Assembly (NCBI GenBank): GCA_030616475.1
Contig: JAUWXF010000012.1
Span: forward strand, 1-44,406
Reading direction: 5' to 3'
DNA from: Desulfobacterales bacterium
GTDB lineage: Bacteria; Desulfobacterota; Desulfobacteria; Desulfobacterales; C00003060
DNA length: 44,406 nucleotides
Shown piece after piece: positions 25,690 through 34,676 of the stretch. A program made the position numbers and the translations under genes. The notes beneath the pieces were generated by a model. The model worked only from the letters and a program-made list of their open reading frames with translations. It searched no databases and had not been told where the DNA came from. How positions within the stretch are numbered: position 1 is the stretch's first letter; each line of letters starts with the position of its first letter.

Positions 25690-25893
25690 AAGTGCCTAAA
25701 GTGAACTAAAGTGCCTAAAGTTAAGAATCCAAAAAAGCAAGTCAATTACGTTCGTTTCATACCCTTGGCTCTCTTTGCTCCATGAATTAAGGTACTTAAA
25801 TCCAAACACCAGACAAGGACCGCAAGTTCACAATGTTCATCCCTTAACTTTAGCTCACTTTAGGCACTTTAGCTCACTTTAGCTCACTTTCCT
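25690..25893. repeat. Inverted decamer arms between infB and DUF503
   Basis: Left 25690-25725 (GTGCCTAAAGTGAACTAAAG) and right 25846-25890 (ACTTTAGCTCACTTTAGGC), same units as at 7.1, 19.6 and 31.5 kb, with about 120 nt of unrecognised sequence between. The right arm begins 4 nt after the infB stop. Confidence 0.85.
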
Positions 25894-28542
25894 TTATTCC
25901 AGGACTGGTTTGACTTCTTCTATTTCGTAACACTCAATGACGTCATTGACCTTCACGTCATTGTAGTTTTCGATGCCAATCCCGCATTCGTACCCGCCTT
26001 GTACTTCTTTGACGTCATCTTTAAACCGACGCAAGGACGCTATCTTTCCGTTATAGACCACAACCCCATCACGGAGGAGCCGGACAGGCTGACCACGTTC
26101 GATTTTTCCTTCGGTCACATAGCAACCAGCAATGGTTCCGACCTTCGGGATACTAAATATCTCCCTGACTTCCGCGCTTCCTATGAGATGCTCTTGGTAC
26201 GTGGGTTCCATCAGGCCTGCCATGGCCCCCTTAATATCATTAACAATATTGTAGATCACATCGTAGAATCGGATATCTACATTTTGTTCGGCTGCCAGGT
26301 CACGCACCTTGAAATTGGGCCGGACATTAAAACCGATGACGATGGAGTTGGAAACCTTGGCCAGCATAATATCTGACTCCGTCATGGCCCCGGTGGCAGA
26401 GTGGACTATGTTGACCTTTACCTCTGTTGATGCAATCTTTTGTACGGCTTCTGTCAAGGCCTCGACAGACCCCTGCACGTCGGCCCGGATGATCAGGTTC
26501 AGGTCCTTGACAAGGTCACCTTTCATTTGTTCATAGTACTTTTCCAGAGTTAACCTGCTACTTTGTGCCAGCTCACGCACCCGCTGCTTCTGGGCACGAT
26601 GGAAACTCACCTGCTTTGCCACCTTCTCGTCAGTTAGGACCATAAAGTCGTCACCAGCCATCGGAACCCCGGACAGACCTTGAATCTCGACCGGCATGGA
26701 TGGCCCGGCACTATCAAGGCGCTCGCCCATATCGTCAGCCATAGCTCGAATTTTTCCATGATAAAGCCCACATATGACCACATCACCGGCATGAAGAGTT
26801 CCATCTTGAACCAGCACCGTGGCTACCGAGCCCCTACCAGGATCAAGTTTGGCCTCAATAACATGTCCTATTGCAAGTTTGTCAGGATTCGCCTTCAATT
26901 CCAGAACGTCTGCCTGAAGGAGGATCATCTCCAGAAGTTCCTCAATCCCTTTCTCTTGCTTGGCCGACACGTTCACCAAGACGGTATCACCACCCCATTC
27001 CTCAGGGGAGAGGCCGTGTTCTGCTAATTGGCGTTTTACCCGCTCAGGATCTGCCTCTGGTTTGTCAATCTTGTTTATGGCTACCATAATAGGCACACCG
27101 GCTGCTCTGGCATGGTTCATAGCTTCAATGGTTTGAGGCATTACCCCATCGTCAGCAGCTACTACCAAGACAACCAGATCGGTTATTTCCGCCCCCCTGG
27201 CACGCATAGCCGTGAATGCCTCATGGCCAGGCGTATCAAGGAATACGATCTGCCCGTTCTTTAGGGCGACATTATAGGCTCCGATATGCTGGGTGATACC
27301 ACCCGTCTCGTCATCGATGACGTTGGTTTGCCGTATGGCGTCTAACAGGGATGTCTTACCGTGGTCCACATGTCCCATAATGGTCACCACAGGTGGTCTG
27401 AGTTTCAATTTCTTCGGATCATCCTTTTCAGGACGAATGAGAGTCTCTTCCTCAAAAGATACCCTTTCGGCTTCGTACTCGAATTCGCTTGCAACTATAC
27501 CAGCAGTTTCAAAATCGATGGCCTCATTCAGAGTGGCCATGACGCCAAGAGCCATCAACTGCGCGATTACTTCACTCGCCTTTATTCCCATCCGCTTGGC
27601 CAAATCTGATACCACAATCGCTTCGTCGATCTTGATGCGACGTTTGATGGCCTTGGGGGTGGTAATCAACGTTTTTTCGCCCTTGATTGCCACCTTTCCC
27701 TTACGCTGCCTTCGGCCCTTACGGGACCTGAGAGCTTTTTCATCGTAGAGGTCCGACTTGTCCAGGACCTCCTTCTTTCGAAAGGTGATCTTTTTCTTGA
27801 AGAACTGCTCATGTTCTTCCGGTCTAATGAGTTTCTTTTTGTCCTTTTTCCTGGCTTTGCCTTTAGCGTTCGCCGCGGGCCTTTCTTCTTTGGGAACAAG
27901 TTTCAGGTGTGTTGCACGTGTCGCCTTACGTTTGACCGGCGCAGCCAACTCCTTCTGGCGGGTGACATCGGCAGGCGGTCTGACTTCTGGCATCTTAATG
28001 ATCTTAGCCGGTCGTTCCTTTCTTGCCTTTGGTTTCTTCTTTACCTTGGCTTTTTTGGCAGGTCTTGCCTTTGCGGCCCTGGCCTTTGCCCCCACAGGTT
28101 CAGAGGCAGCCTCCTTATGCGTCTCCACTTTGGTTTTGGCTGCAGGCTCCTGCGGTTCAACAACCTCAGCGACCTGTTCTTCTAAGGCTTCATCAGGCAT
28201 AGGAGGAGCAATCTGATCTGGTTTGACCTCAAGCATTTCTTTTTCTTTGAGCTTGGATGGGATCTCGCTCTCCGCCCTGGCTACAGGGATGATTCCTTCT
28301 GCTTCCGGCTTCTTCTCGATTACTTTTCTCCGTCTTCTGATAACCGCGCCTTTGATTCGTTTCTCAGTCACAATTTCCGACTTGCCCTGGAAAAGGGCTT
28401 CTTTGATGCCGGCGACTGTCTCTTCATCTATGACACTCATGTGGCTTTTCACAGTGATATTCATCTCTAGTAGCCTTTCGAGAAGCACTTTGTTGGTCAT
28501 ATTAAGCTGTTTGGCAAGTTCATAAATTCGGATTTTTGCCAT
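25894..28542 (-). CDS. infB: Translation initiation factor IF-2
   Basis: 882 residues. Delivers initiator tRNA to the 30S subunit. Begins with the IF2_N domain ([24 protein letters not shown]), has a Lys/Ala/Pro-rich linker to about 300, a second IF2_N segment ([18 protein letters not shown]), then the G domain: GHVDHGKT (about 388), [13 protein letters not shown], and the C-terminal domains II-IV. Full length. Third protein gene of the rimP-nusA-infB run. Confidence 0.97.
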   Translation of the reverse strand: MAKIRIYELAKQLNMTNKVLLERLLEMNITVKSHMSVIDEETVAGIKEALFQGKSEIVTEKRIKGAVIRRRRKVIEKKPEAEGIIPVARAESEIPSKLKEKEMLEVKPDQIAPPMPDEALEEQVAEVVEPQEPAAKTKVETHKEAASEPVGAKARAAKARPAKKAKVKKKPKARKERPAKIIKMPEVRPPADVTRQKELAAPVKRKATRATHLKLVPKEERPAANAKGKARKKDKKKLIRPEEHEQFFKKKITFRKKEVLDKSDLYDEKALRSRKGRRQRKGKVAIKGEKTLITTPKAIKRRIKIDEAIVVSDLAKRMGIKASEVIAQLMALGVMATLNEAIDFETAGIVASEFEYEAERVSFEEETLIRPEKDDPKKLKLRPPVVTIMGHVDHGKTSLLDAIRQTNVIDDETGGITQHIGAYNVALKNGQIVFLDTPGHEAFTAMRARGAEITDLVVLVVAADDGVMPQTIEAMNHARAAGVPIMVAINKIDKPEADPERVKRQLAEHGLSPEEWGGDTVLVNVSAKQEKGIEELLEMILLQADVLELKANPDKLAIGHVIEAKLDPGRGSVATVLVQDGTLHAGDVVICGLYHGKIRAMADDMGERLDSAGPSMPVEIQGLSGVPMAGDDFMVLTDEKVAKQVSFHRAQKQRVRELAQSSRLTLEKYYEQMKGDLVKDLNLIIRADVQGSVEALTEAVQKIASTEVKVNIVHSATGAMTESDIMLAKVSNSIVIGFNVRPNFKVRDLAAEQNVDIRFYDVIYNIVNDIKGAMAGLMEPTYQEHLIGSAEVREIFSIPKVGTIAGCYVTEGKIERGQPVRLLRDGVVVYNGKIASLRRFKDDVKEVQGGYECGIGIENYNDVKVNDVIECYEIEEVKPVLE

Positions 28543-28599
28543 TCATTTCTCCCTGCTTTGGTATCTATCCGGTTTGGTCGGTTGGTGAGTCCTTTAACT

Positions 28600-28870
28600 A
28601 TGTGTCTGAATGAAAAGTCATCTTCAGGCAAAATCCGAATATCGAAATCCGTACTGTTTTCAAGGCGTGAGCCGCAAATTCGAAACAAATTCGAATACCA
28701 AATGACAAAATGATCGAAACTAACACGTTGGAAATTCGATGTTTTTGTCATTTGAACATTTTTATTTTTGTCATTGTTTCGGATTTCGTGGTTAGCGCAA
28801 GCTTCACTTCGTGTCGGATTTCGAATTTTTGACCGAAAAAACAGGGTATTCGGTCAAGCACTAACTAATC
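28600..28870 (+). repeat. F element, copy 2 (between nusA and infB)
   Basis: Left hairpin GTCTGAATGAAAAGTCATCTTCAGGC, then CCGAATATCGAAATCC, AATGACAAAATGATCGAAACT, GTTTTTGTCATTTGAACATTTTT, GTTTCGGATTTCG, a GCGCAAGCTTCACTTCGTGTC module shared with E copies 1-2, and the right hairpin TTGACCGAA...TTCGGTCAA. It fills most of the 349 nt between two co-operonic genes. Confidence 0.8.
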
Positions 28871-28891
28871 TCTTCAACTGGCTCAACCGGC

Positions 28892-30232
28892 TCAACCAGG
28901 ATCTTCCGCACCATCCGCAGCGTCCTCAGGGCTGTCCTGCTGAGCCATTGCTTCGGATATGTCTTTATCCTTTTTAATATAGTCGTTTTCATCCATTATC
29001 TCAAGGGCCTTTCTCGCCGACTCCAACAGGGTTTCCGCCTTTTTCTCGCTGATCCCCTTAATCTGAATCAGTTCCTCAACAGAGGCGTTGGCAAGCTCTT
29101 CAATTGAATAGAAACCTTGTTCGTAAAGGGCATCGGCTGTGCTGCGTCCTACCCCTGGAAGACCCATCAAGGAGTCATAGCCGGTCCGCATGGCCTCGCT
29201 ATAGTCGGTTTCACTCTTCACATCGATGCTCCAGCCCGTCAGCTTAGAAGCAAGGCGCACGTTTTGCCCTCGTCTCCCAATGGCCACTGACAAATATTCA
29301 TCCGGCACAATTACCTCCATAGACCGGTTAGCTTCGTCAATCACAACTCGGGAGATCTCGGCTGGCGACAGGGCATTGCACACAAACTTTGCAGGGTCAC
29401 TGTGCCACGGAATGATATCGATCTTTTCTCCTTTCAATTCGTGAACCACACTTTGAACTCGTGTCCCTTTCATCCCAACACACGCGCCCACAGGATCAAT
29501 ATCCGAATCATTGGATGTCACGGCAATCTTTGCACGACCGCCTGGTTCCCGGGCTGCAGCCATGATGTTTACGATTCTCTCGCTAATTTCTGGTACCTCG
29601 GTGTTAAACAGGGCTACCAGGAACCGCGGATCAATTCGAGACAGTATTATCTGGGGACCGCGGGACTCATGTAGTACGTCTAATATGTAGGCCCGAATCC
29701 TCTCCCCACGACGATAGGTTTCCCTGTGAACCTGCTCACGTGCAGGAAGAATCGCTTCGGTCCGGCCCAGGTTGACGATAATGTCCCGTTTGTCTATCCT
29801 TTGAACAATCCCGTTAATGATTTCCCCTTTTTTATTGATAAAACTTTCATAGACTACATTCCGTTCGGCATCCTTCATCTTCTGTATGATAACCTGCTTT
29901 GCCGACTGTGCAGCAATTCTTCCAAAGGTTGTTGCGTCCATCTTAGTCCCCAGGCTGTCTCCCGGTTGACATCCTGAATCAAGCTTACGTCCCTCTTCCA
30001 AGTCTATTTCCAGGTCAGGTTCGGTGACTTTTTTAACCACGTCTTTGAACTGGAAAACCTCAATTTCGCCCAGTTCTTCATTATAGCGGACTTCGACATC
30101 TACCCTGGTTCCAAATTTCTTCCTGGCAGCGGACCTGAGTGCTTCTTCAAGCGTCTTGATGAGAATTTCCTTGTCAATGCCCCGGTCACGACTGACCTGT
30201 TCAATGACTCTTTTTACTTCCGACATTATCAT
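28892..30232 (-). CDS. nusA: Transcription termination/antitermination factor NusA
   Basis: 446 residues. Order: N-terminal RNA-polymerase-binding domain, S1 ([19 protein letters not shown]), two KH domains ([39 protein letters not shown]), then a helix-hairpin-helix pair ([33 protein letters not shown]) and an acidic tail. The ATG at 30232 has AAGGGTG 8 nt upstream; 27 upstream codons are repeat sequence and rejected. Met3 is an alternative. Confidence 0.96.
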   Translation of the reverse strand: MIMSEVKRVIEQVSRDRGIDKEILIKTLEEALRSAARKKFGTRVDVEVRYNEELGEIEVFQFKDVVKKVTEPDLEIDLEEGRKLDSGCQPGDSLGTKMDATTFGRIAAQSAKQVIIQKMKDAERNVVYESFINKKGEIINGIVQRIDKRDIIVNLGRTEAILPAREQVHRETYRRGERIRAYILDVLHESRGPQIILSRIDPRFLVALFNTEVPEISERIVNIMAAAREPGGRAKIAVTSNDSDIDPVGACVGMKGTRVQSVVHELKGEKIDIIPWHSDPAKFVCNALSPAEISRVVIDEANRSMEVIVPDEYLSVAIGRRGQNVRLASKLTGWSIDVKSETDYSEAMRTGYDSLMGLPGVGRSTADALYEQGFYSIEELANASVEELIQIKGISEKKAETLLESARKALEIMDENDYIKKDKDISEAMAQQDSPEDAADGAEDPG

Positions 30233-30247
30233 TTTCAACACCCTTTT

Positions 30248-30410
30248 CGATTGATGATTGATGATTGTTGATTGTCGATTTGTTTTATTCAATCGCCAAT
30301 CGCCAATCATCAATATTCAATCCAAAGATTGTCAATATTCAATCCAAAGATTGATTTGTGATTTCCTTTCAATCATCAAACATCAATCGTCAATATTCAA
30401 TCCAAAGATG
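30248..30410. repeat. Heptamer inverted arms between rimP and nusA
   Basis: TTGATGATTGATGATTGTTGATTGTCG, a short TTTGTTTTATTC spacer, then AATCGCCAATCGCCAATCATC and three copies of CAATATTCAATCCAAAGAT. The spacer TTTGTTTTATTCAATC also occurs in part at 23326-23341. The last unit overlaps the rimP C-terminus. Confidence 0.85.
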
Positions 30411-30857
30411 TGCCTTCACAATTGTTTCATAGGGAAGAGCGACTGGCTGGTCATCAACTAGAAGCCTGACCACGCCTTCTGAAAATCCAGCGAGCACCCC
30501 CTTGAAATGCTTTTTTCCTTGCACAGGGAGATTAGTCTTGATAACCGCCGGCCTGCCTTCAAAATAGACAAAATGTTTTGGCTTCGTTAATGGCCGGTCA
30601 AGGCCTGGCGAGGAGACCTCAAGGTGATAAGGCTCGTCACAGTCCGTTCTTGCGTCCAGGATGTCTCCCAATTGATTGCTGATAACAGCACAATCGTCTA
30701 AGGTGACGCCCCCTTGTTTGTCTATAAAAACACGCAGGACCCAGCCTTTAGGTTCTCTTCGATATTCCACGTCGATCAATCTCATCTCTTCTGACTTCAG
30801 GAGCGGTTCTGCTAAGAGCTCCACATCGGCGATAAATTTTTGGGTCCTCTCATTCAT
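30390..30857 (-). CDS. rimP: Ribosome maturation factor RimP
   Basis: 155 residues. Helps 30S assembly. LRLIDVEYR-type N-domain (EMRLIDVEYRREPKGWVLRVFID), VTLDDCAVISNQLGDILD, and YHLEVSSPGLDRPL are diagnostic. The ATG at 30857 is 2 nt after the T-run of a terminator hairpin, so its ribosome-binding site is poor (GGATGA); MGNGHRPVFFW..., starting inside the hairpin region at 30890, is an alternative. First protein gene of the run, with tRNA-Gly upstream. Confidence 0.93.
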   Translation of the reverse strand: MNERTQKFIADVELLAEPLLKSEEMRLIDVEYRREPKGWVLRVFIDKQGGVTLDDCAVISNQLGDILDARTDCDEPYHLEVSSPGLDRPLTKPKHFVYFEGRPAVIKTNLPVQGKKHFKGVLAGFSEGVVRLLVDDQPVALPYETIVKAHLWIEY

Positions 30858-30859
30858 CC

Positions 30860-30884
30860 AAAAAAAAACGGGCCTATGCCCGTT
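30860..30884 (-). terminator. Intrinsic terminator just before rimP
   Basis: On the minus strand: AACGGGC, loop ATAG, GCCCGTT, followed by a run of T. The 7-bp stem and tract are a classic rho-independent terminator, yet it lies between tRNA-Gly and rimP, ending 2 nt from the start codon. It can separate the tRNA from the operon or act as an attenuator. Confidence 0.82.
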
Positions 30885-31065
30885 TCCCATGCCACGGTCT
30901 ATCTCAACAATCTTCTTATTGAACTTTTTGAGAAAAAAACCAAAGGCAAAGATTGTCGGAAAAATCCACTGATCGAAGCAGATGCCTGGTCCGCCTGTGG
31001 CGGAGCCAGAACGACATTGCCTCAAAAAGGGAAAAGGGCGAATCCCGCCGTAGGCGGGACAAAAA

Positions 31066-31141
31066 TGGAGCGGGCAACGGGATTCGAACCCGTGACACCA
31101 AGCTTGGGAAGCTTGTACTCTGCCAACTGAGCTATGCCCGC
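31066..31141 (-). tRNA. tRNA-Gly (anticodon CCC)
   Basis: 76 nt with encoded CCA. Acceptor GCGGGCA/TGCCCGC, D stem GCTC/GAGT, anticodon stem CAAGC/GCTTG, loop TTCCCAA (anticodon CCC, reads GGG), T stem ACGGG/CCCGT with TTCGAAT. It precedes rimP on the same strand, resembling the metY-rimP-nusA-infB order of enteric bacteria with a different tRNA. Confidence 0.97.
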
Positions 31142-31171
31142 TTATAAAATCGCTGCGCGATTTTATATAGC

Positions 31172-31255
31172 GCGGCCTCCGGCCCGTATGGCCTACGCCC
31201 TCTCCGAGGCGTAGGCTCGTGCCTCTACGAGCTGGAGGCCGGAGGGCTACGCCGC
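31172..31255. repeat. Large GC-rich palindrome upstream of tRNA-Gly
   Basis: GCGGCCTCCGGCCC...GGCCTACGCC on the left mirrors GGCGTAGGC...GAGGCCGGAGGGC..GCCGC on the right. An adjoining AAAATCGCTGCGCGATTTTATA palindrome (31146-31167) recurs at about 33981-34000. Relatives of the GCCTCCGGCCCGTA word sit inside cca. Confidence 0.75.
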
Positions 31256-31596
31256 TTAAAAAAGGAAATCCCTAAACAGCTTAAAAAGCAATTTATAATC
31301 TTTTTTAAGGATTGTCAAACATTTTTCTTGTGGGCACGGCCAGACCAAAAAATCCCGAAAATCGGGTTTCAAAAGCTCTTTGATCGTGATATTGACCGAA
31401 TTCCGATTCACAAATGGCAAATGGCAAGACAAGGGGCTACGCCCCAATTGGAGTACTGGAGCGATGGAGTGGTGATGAAAGTCAACTAAAGTGAACTAAA
31501 GTGAGCTAAAGTGCCTAAAGTTACTTAATGGTCCTTTTTTATTCCACAATTTTAGTTCACTTTAGACGATTTTTCCCACCCCATTACTCCAGTACT

Positions 31597-31660
31597 CCCT
31601 GGCCCAGACCGGGATTATAGGCTTAGTAGATTGATTTAAGCACGTCGCGCCAGGGCGGGC
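31597..31660 (+). repeat. U unit 3
   Basis: Left arm CCCTGGCCCAGACCGGG (31597-31613), core 31614-31643 (30 bp, begins ATTATAGGC), right arm GTCGCGCCAGGGCGGGC (31644-31660). Flanks read AGTACTCC and CAACACTCC, so it lies within a tandem array of nonamers. Confidence 0.9.
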
Positions 31661-31685
31661 CAACACTCCATCTGAATGGCATAAA

Positions 31686-31785
31686 CCTGCCCGCCAATGC
31701 CTGTTAACCCATGCCGAACCGCGCCGACTTATTCATGGCAGGCGGACCTAACGAGGGCGCCCGCGGTAGGCGATGGCAGGCGGGT
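31686..31785 (+). repeat. P unit, variant with doubled right arm
   Basis: Left arm CCTGCCCGCCAATGCC (31686-31701), then 35 bp, GGCAGGCGGAC (31737-31747), 27 bp, and GGCAGGCGGGT (31775-31785). It does not keep the 40-bp core length of the other P units. Confidence 0.75.
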
Positions 31786-31859
31786 CAATCGCTACTATAA
31801 GACCTATAATTTTCCGATGTAGATAAAGCTTCCGAAACGAGAACTGAGGTGGAGAGACT

Positions 31860-33533
31860 ATGGATAACGTTAGAGAGCAGATCGAGTTTGATGTGCTGTT
31901 TGTGGGGGGGGGTCCTGCGAGCCTTGCTGGTGCAATTCATCTGATGAAACTGGCCAAGAGTAGGGGCCTTGACCTTGAGGTAGCTCTCATCGAAAAGGGG
32001 GCGGACACAGGTTCTCATGCGTTGAGCGGTGCGGTTCTGAACCCTATTGCCCTCAAGGAGCTTATTCCAAACTACAGGGAAGCAGGTTGTCCCATTGAGA
32101 CAGACGTTCGTGGGGATGAATTCTATTTCTTGAACAGAACACGCCACTACGGGGTTCCTTTTGTGCCAAAGTACATGCACAATAAGGGGTTCCATATCAT
32201 AAGCCTGTCCAAGTTTGTCTCTTGGCTTGGGAGACTTGCTGAAGGTCATGGGGTTAATGTCTTTGCGGGTTTTGCGGGCAAAGAAGTGCTTTACGGCCAG
32301 GACGAAAGCACCGTTATAGGAATTCGTACAGGAGACAAGGGGGTTGGCAAGGATAATGCCCCCAAGGCAAACTTTGAGGCGGGTATCGACATACTGGCAA
32401 AGGTGACTGTATTTGGAGAAGGCCCTAGAGGAAGCCTGCTGCAGGCAATTTCCAAGAAGTTGCACATCTTTGAGGGCAAGATGCCACAGGTGTTTGAAAC
32501 CGGTATTAAAGAGGTGATACAACTGCCTGATGCCAACTATTTTTCGGATAGCCGGGGCAATGATATTCATACGTTCGGCTACCCGCTGGGTTTGAATACC
32601 CATGGCGGCGGTTTTATTTACGAGATGAAAGACAACAGGGCCTCCCTTGGGCTTATCGTGGGATTGAGTTATCACGACACCATGCTGGATCTGTATGAAG
32701 AATTCATAAGATTCAAGCGACATCCGTTCATCAGTAAACTCATCAAAAGTGGCCGGGTCATTGAGCAGGGTGCCAGGACGATCGTCACGGGGGGGTACTA
32801 CACGATGCCTAAGCTGGCCGTTAGCGGCGGTCTTTTTGTGGGCAGTAGCGCCTCAATGATAAATGCACCAGCGCTTAAAGGTATCCATACCTCCATGAAG
32901 TCGGGCATGCTTGCGGCAGAGGCAATTGTAAGAGCCTTCAGCAAGGAAGACTTTACACAAGAGGCCTTGGGCTATTACCATCACCTGTTTGAAGATAGTT
33001 GGCTAAAAAAAGAGCTTTACACGGGGAGGAATTTTACCCAGGCCGTATCCAAAAAAGGTCTGGTCAAGTTCTTGCATGTGGGCGCGCAATATCTGACCGA
33101 CGGACGGGGCATATTTGATAAAATGCCCATTGAGGAGGACTCCAAGACCCTGAGACCTTTGAAAGATGTAAATTCGCACCATACAAGGAGATATGAGAAG
33201 CAGGCATATGACGGGGTGCTCTTTGTAGACAAACTCACCGGTGTTTATTTGTCCAAAACTCAGCACAGGGAAGATCAACCCTGTCATTTGATTGTTCACG
33301 ACCTGAGTCTGTGTGTGAATGAGTGTTTTGAGACCTATCGATGTCCCTGTACAAGGTTTTGCCCTGGCAATGTCTATGAATTGGAGATTGATGATAAAAC
33401 CCAGGGAAAAAGACTGAGGCTTAACCCTTCGAATTGTCTTCATTGCAAAACCTGCGACATCAAGGACCCATACGGAAACATAACCTGGATTTGCCCGGAA
33501 GGTGGTGACGGGCCCGGGTATACGGTTGTTTAA
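31860..33533 (+). CDS. Electron transfer flavoprotein:quinone oxidoreductase
   Basis: 557 residues. Passes electrons from ETF to membrane quinone; in sulfate reducers it may link fatty-acid oxidation to menaquinone. FAD motif LFVGGGPASLAGA (13-25), GSHALSGAVL, the quinone-side segment with LGLNTHGGGFIYEM, and a C-terminal ferredoxin-like domain with CPCTRFCPGNVYE and NCLHCKTCDIKDP for one 4Fe-4S cluster. GAGGTGGAG precedes the ATG. No etfAB is in the window, so the gene stands alone. Confidence 0.94.
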   Translation: MDNVREQIEFDVLFVGGGPASLAGAIHLMKLAKSRGLDLEVALIEKGADTGSHALSGAVLNPIALKELIPNYREAGCPIETDVRGDEFYFLNRTRHYGVPFVPKYMHNKGFHIISLSKFVSWLGRLAEGHGVNVFAGFAGKEVLYGQDESTVIGIRTGDKGVGKDNAPKANFEAGIDILAKVTVFGEGPRGSLLQAISKKLHIFEGKMPQVFETGIKEVIQLPDANYFSDSRGNDIHTFGYPLGLNTHGGGFIYEMKDNRASLGLIVGLSYHDTMLDLYEEFIRFKRHPFISKLIKSGRVIEQGARTIVTGGYYTMPKLAVSGGLFVGSSASMINAPALKGIHTSMKSGMLAAEAIVRAFSKEDFTQEALGYYHHLFEDSWLKKELYTGRNFTQAVSKKGLVKFLHVGAQYLTDGRGIFDKMPIEEDSKTLRPLKDVNSHHTRRYEKQAYDGVLFVDKLTGVYLSKTQHREDQPCHLIVHDLSLCVNECFETYRCPCTRFCPGNVYELEIDDKTQGKRLRLNPSNCLHCKTCDIKDPYGNITWICPEGGDGPGYTVV

Positions 33534-33556
33534 GAAGTGCCTAAAGTTGTAACTAG

Positions 33557-33780
33557 CGCCTGAACGAAAAGTCATATTCAGGCAAAATCCGAATATCGAA
33601 ATCCGAAATCCGAAATCCGAAACAAATCCTAATACCGAATGACAAAATGACCGAAACTAATGCATTGAAAATTAGATGTTTTTGTCATTGGAGCATTTTT
33701 ATTTCTGTCATTGTTTCGGATTTCGTGCTTCGGGTTTCGAATTTTTGACCGAAAAAAAACAGAGGTTTTCGGTCAAGAAC
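33557..33780 (+). repeat. F element, copy 3
   Basis: Same order as copy 2: CCTGAACGAAAAGTCATATTCAGG hairpin, CCGAATATCGAAATCC, ATGACCGAAACTAATGC (start context of the broken S23 gene in copy 1), GTTTTTGTCATTGGAGCATTT, GTTTCGGATTTCG, and a TTGACCGAAA...TTTCGGTCAA hairpin. No coding remnant beyond the first codons. Confidence 0.82.
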
Positions 33781-33977
33781 TAACTACTCAGGTTGTCAGG
33801 TTCACGGTTGGCTACTTTCCGCTTTTGTAACTGCTCGGGTTCACGGTTCACCGTTGACAGGTTAATCTCTGAACCTTGAACCGCCCGCCCTGGCGCGACA
33901 GAAGCCGGAGAATGCCCCGCAGAGAAAAACCCGGTCTGGGCCAGGGTGAACCTTGGAACTTTGAACCTGAGTAGTTA
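33781..33977. mobile_element. Element with 14-bp perfect inverted ends, holding U unit 4
   Basis: TAACTACTCAGGTT (33781-33794) and AACCTGAGTAGTTA (33964-33977) are perfect inverses. Inside are GGTTCACGG-type short tandem repeats and a reversed U unit. It directly follows F copy 3. No coding sequence; mobility is inferred. Confidence 0.65.
33883..33946 (-). repeat. U unit 4 (minus strand)
   Basis: On the minus strand: left arm 33946-33930, core 33929-33900 (30 bp), right arm 33899-33883. The core is identical in all 30 positions to that of U unit 5 at 42991-43020. Confidence 0.92.
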
Positions 33978-34203
33978 CAAATCGCGCAGCGATTTTATAC
34001 AATATATAGTATGCTGCCCTTGAAGAACTACAATATACGATAATTTAACATAAGTTATATACAATTTAACATAAGTTACTTGACAAATTCACTCCTTGTG
34101 GGATAATAAGTGGCTGGATAATAAGAAATCATTCGTTCTGCTTATTAGGCGATTGGGCACCTTTCAAAAGAGATCTTCAAAAAAATATAGACCTTAAGCT
34201 ATT

Positions 34204-34357
34204 TAGTGTCCATCCGGAAATACCTAAATTCCCTCCCCCTCGACGGGAGAGGGGTAGGGTGGGGGTGAAAAAGATGTGGAATTCCGCTCGGTTGTAAATA
34301 CATTCCCCCTCCCTCCAACCCCCTCCCGCCAGGGGAGGGGGGTATGGATGGACACTA
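34204..34357. mobile_element. MITE-like element with TAGTGTCCATCC ends
   Basis: 154 bp bounded by TAGTGTCCATCC (34204-34215) and GGATGGACACTA (34346-34357), a perfect 12-bp inverted pair. The interior has two C/G-rich hairpins (CCCTCCCCCTCGACGGGAGAGGGG and CCCCCTCCCGCCAGGGGAGG class). No ORF. It ends 26 bp before the sigma-54-type promoter of the pil operon. Confidence 0.7.
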
Positions 34358-34382
34358 GTTAGTGATCTTCCAAGGTTTTTTA

Positions 34383-34398
34383 TGGCACATGGATTGCA
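34383..34398 (+). promoter_or_regulatory. Sigma-54 promoter of the xre-pilMNOPQ operon
   Basis: TGGCAC-ATGGA-TTGCA. GG (34384-34385) and GC (34396-34397) are separated by exactly 10 bp, as RpoN requires, and both half-sites match the consensus. Initiation near 34409 leaves a leader of about 60 nt before the Xre-type gene. No activator site is identified. Confidence 0.75.
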
Positions 34399-34469
34399 AA
34401 CTAAAAACATCACCTTAATAGCTATAGATGGTGGCTCACCATTATCTTGCTACCAGGAGACAGTGTCTG

Positions 34470-34667
34470 ATGGGGAAGAATGCATTAAAACAGATTCGCG
34501 AATCGTTCTTGATGAGCAAGGCTGAACTTGCAAGAAAAGCCGGTGTGTCCCCTATCACCATTGACAGGATAGAAAAGGGCATGGATTGCCGTATGGAGAC
34601 CAAGCGGAAGATCCTTTTGGCCCTTGGTTACGAACTTTCGGAGAAAGACAAGGTATTCAGTGGCTGA
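34470..34667 (+). CDS. Small Xre-family helix-turn-helix protein
   Basis: 65 residues, essentially one HTH_3 domain: IRESFLMSKAELARKAGVS followed by PITIDRIEKGMDCRMETKRKILLALGY. The ATG at 34470 has GGAGA 9 nt upstream; a longer start at 34428 lacks one. It ends 9 nt before pilM and is probably co-transcribed, so it may regulate pilus genes (inference from position). No effector domain. Confidence 0.82.
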   Translation: MGKNALKQIRESFLMSKAELARKAGVSPITIDRIEKGMDCRMETKRKILLALGYELSEKDKVFSG

Positions 34668-34676
34668 GGAAGCGAC

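Larger units (their letters stand above)
31256..31859. repeat. Repeat-filled region before ETF-QO
   Basis: 31261-31430 shows nothing recognised. 31432-31475 holds GGGGCTACGCCCCAATTGG (an E-type right end, reversed) and GGAGTACTGGAGCGATGGAG nonamers; 31480-31567 holds decamer arms (CTAAAGTGAAC / TTCACTTTAG); 31580-31672 is an ACTCCAGTACTCC array split by U unit 3; 31686-31785 is a P unit. A TATAAT at 31805-31810, about 50 nt before the ETF-QO start, is a possible -10 box without a good -35. Confidence 0.75.

Noticed and set aside
30953-31147. Plus-strand frame across tRNA-Gly with a GIRTRDTKLG-type peptide
   Set aside because: This is the usual spurious translation of the antisense of a tRNA gene.
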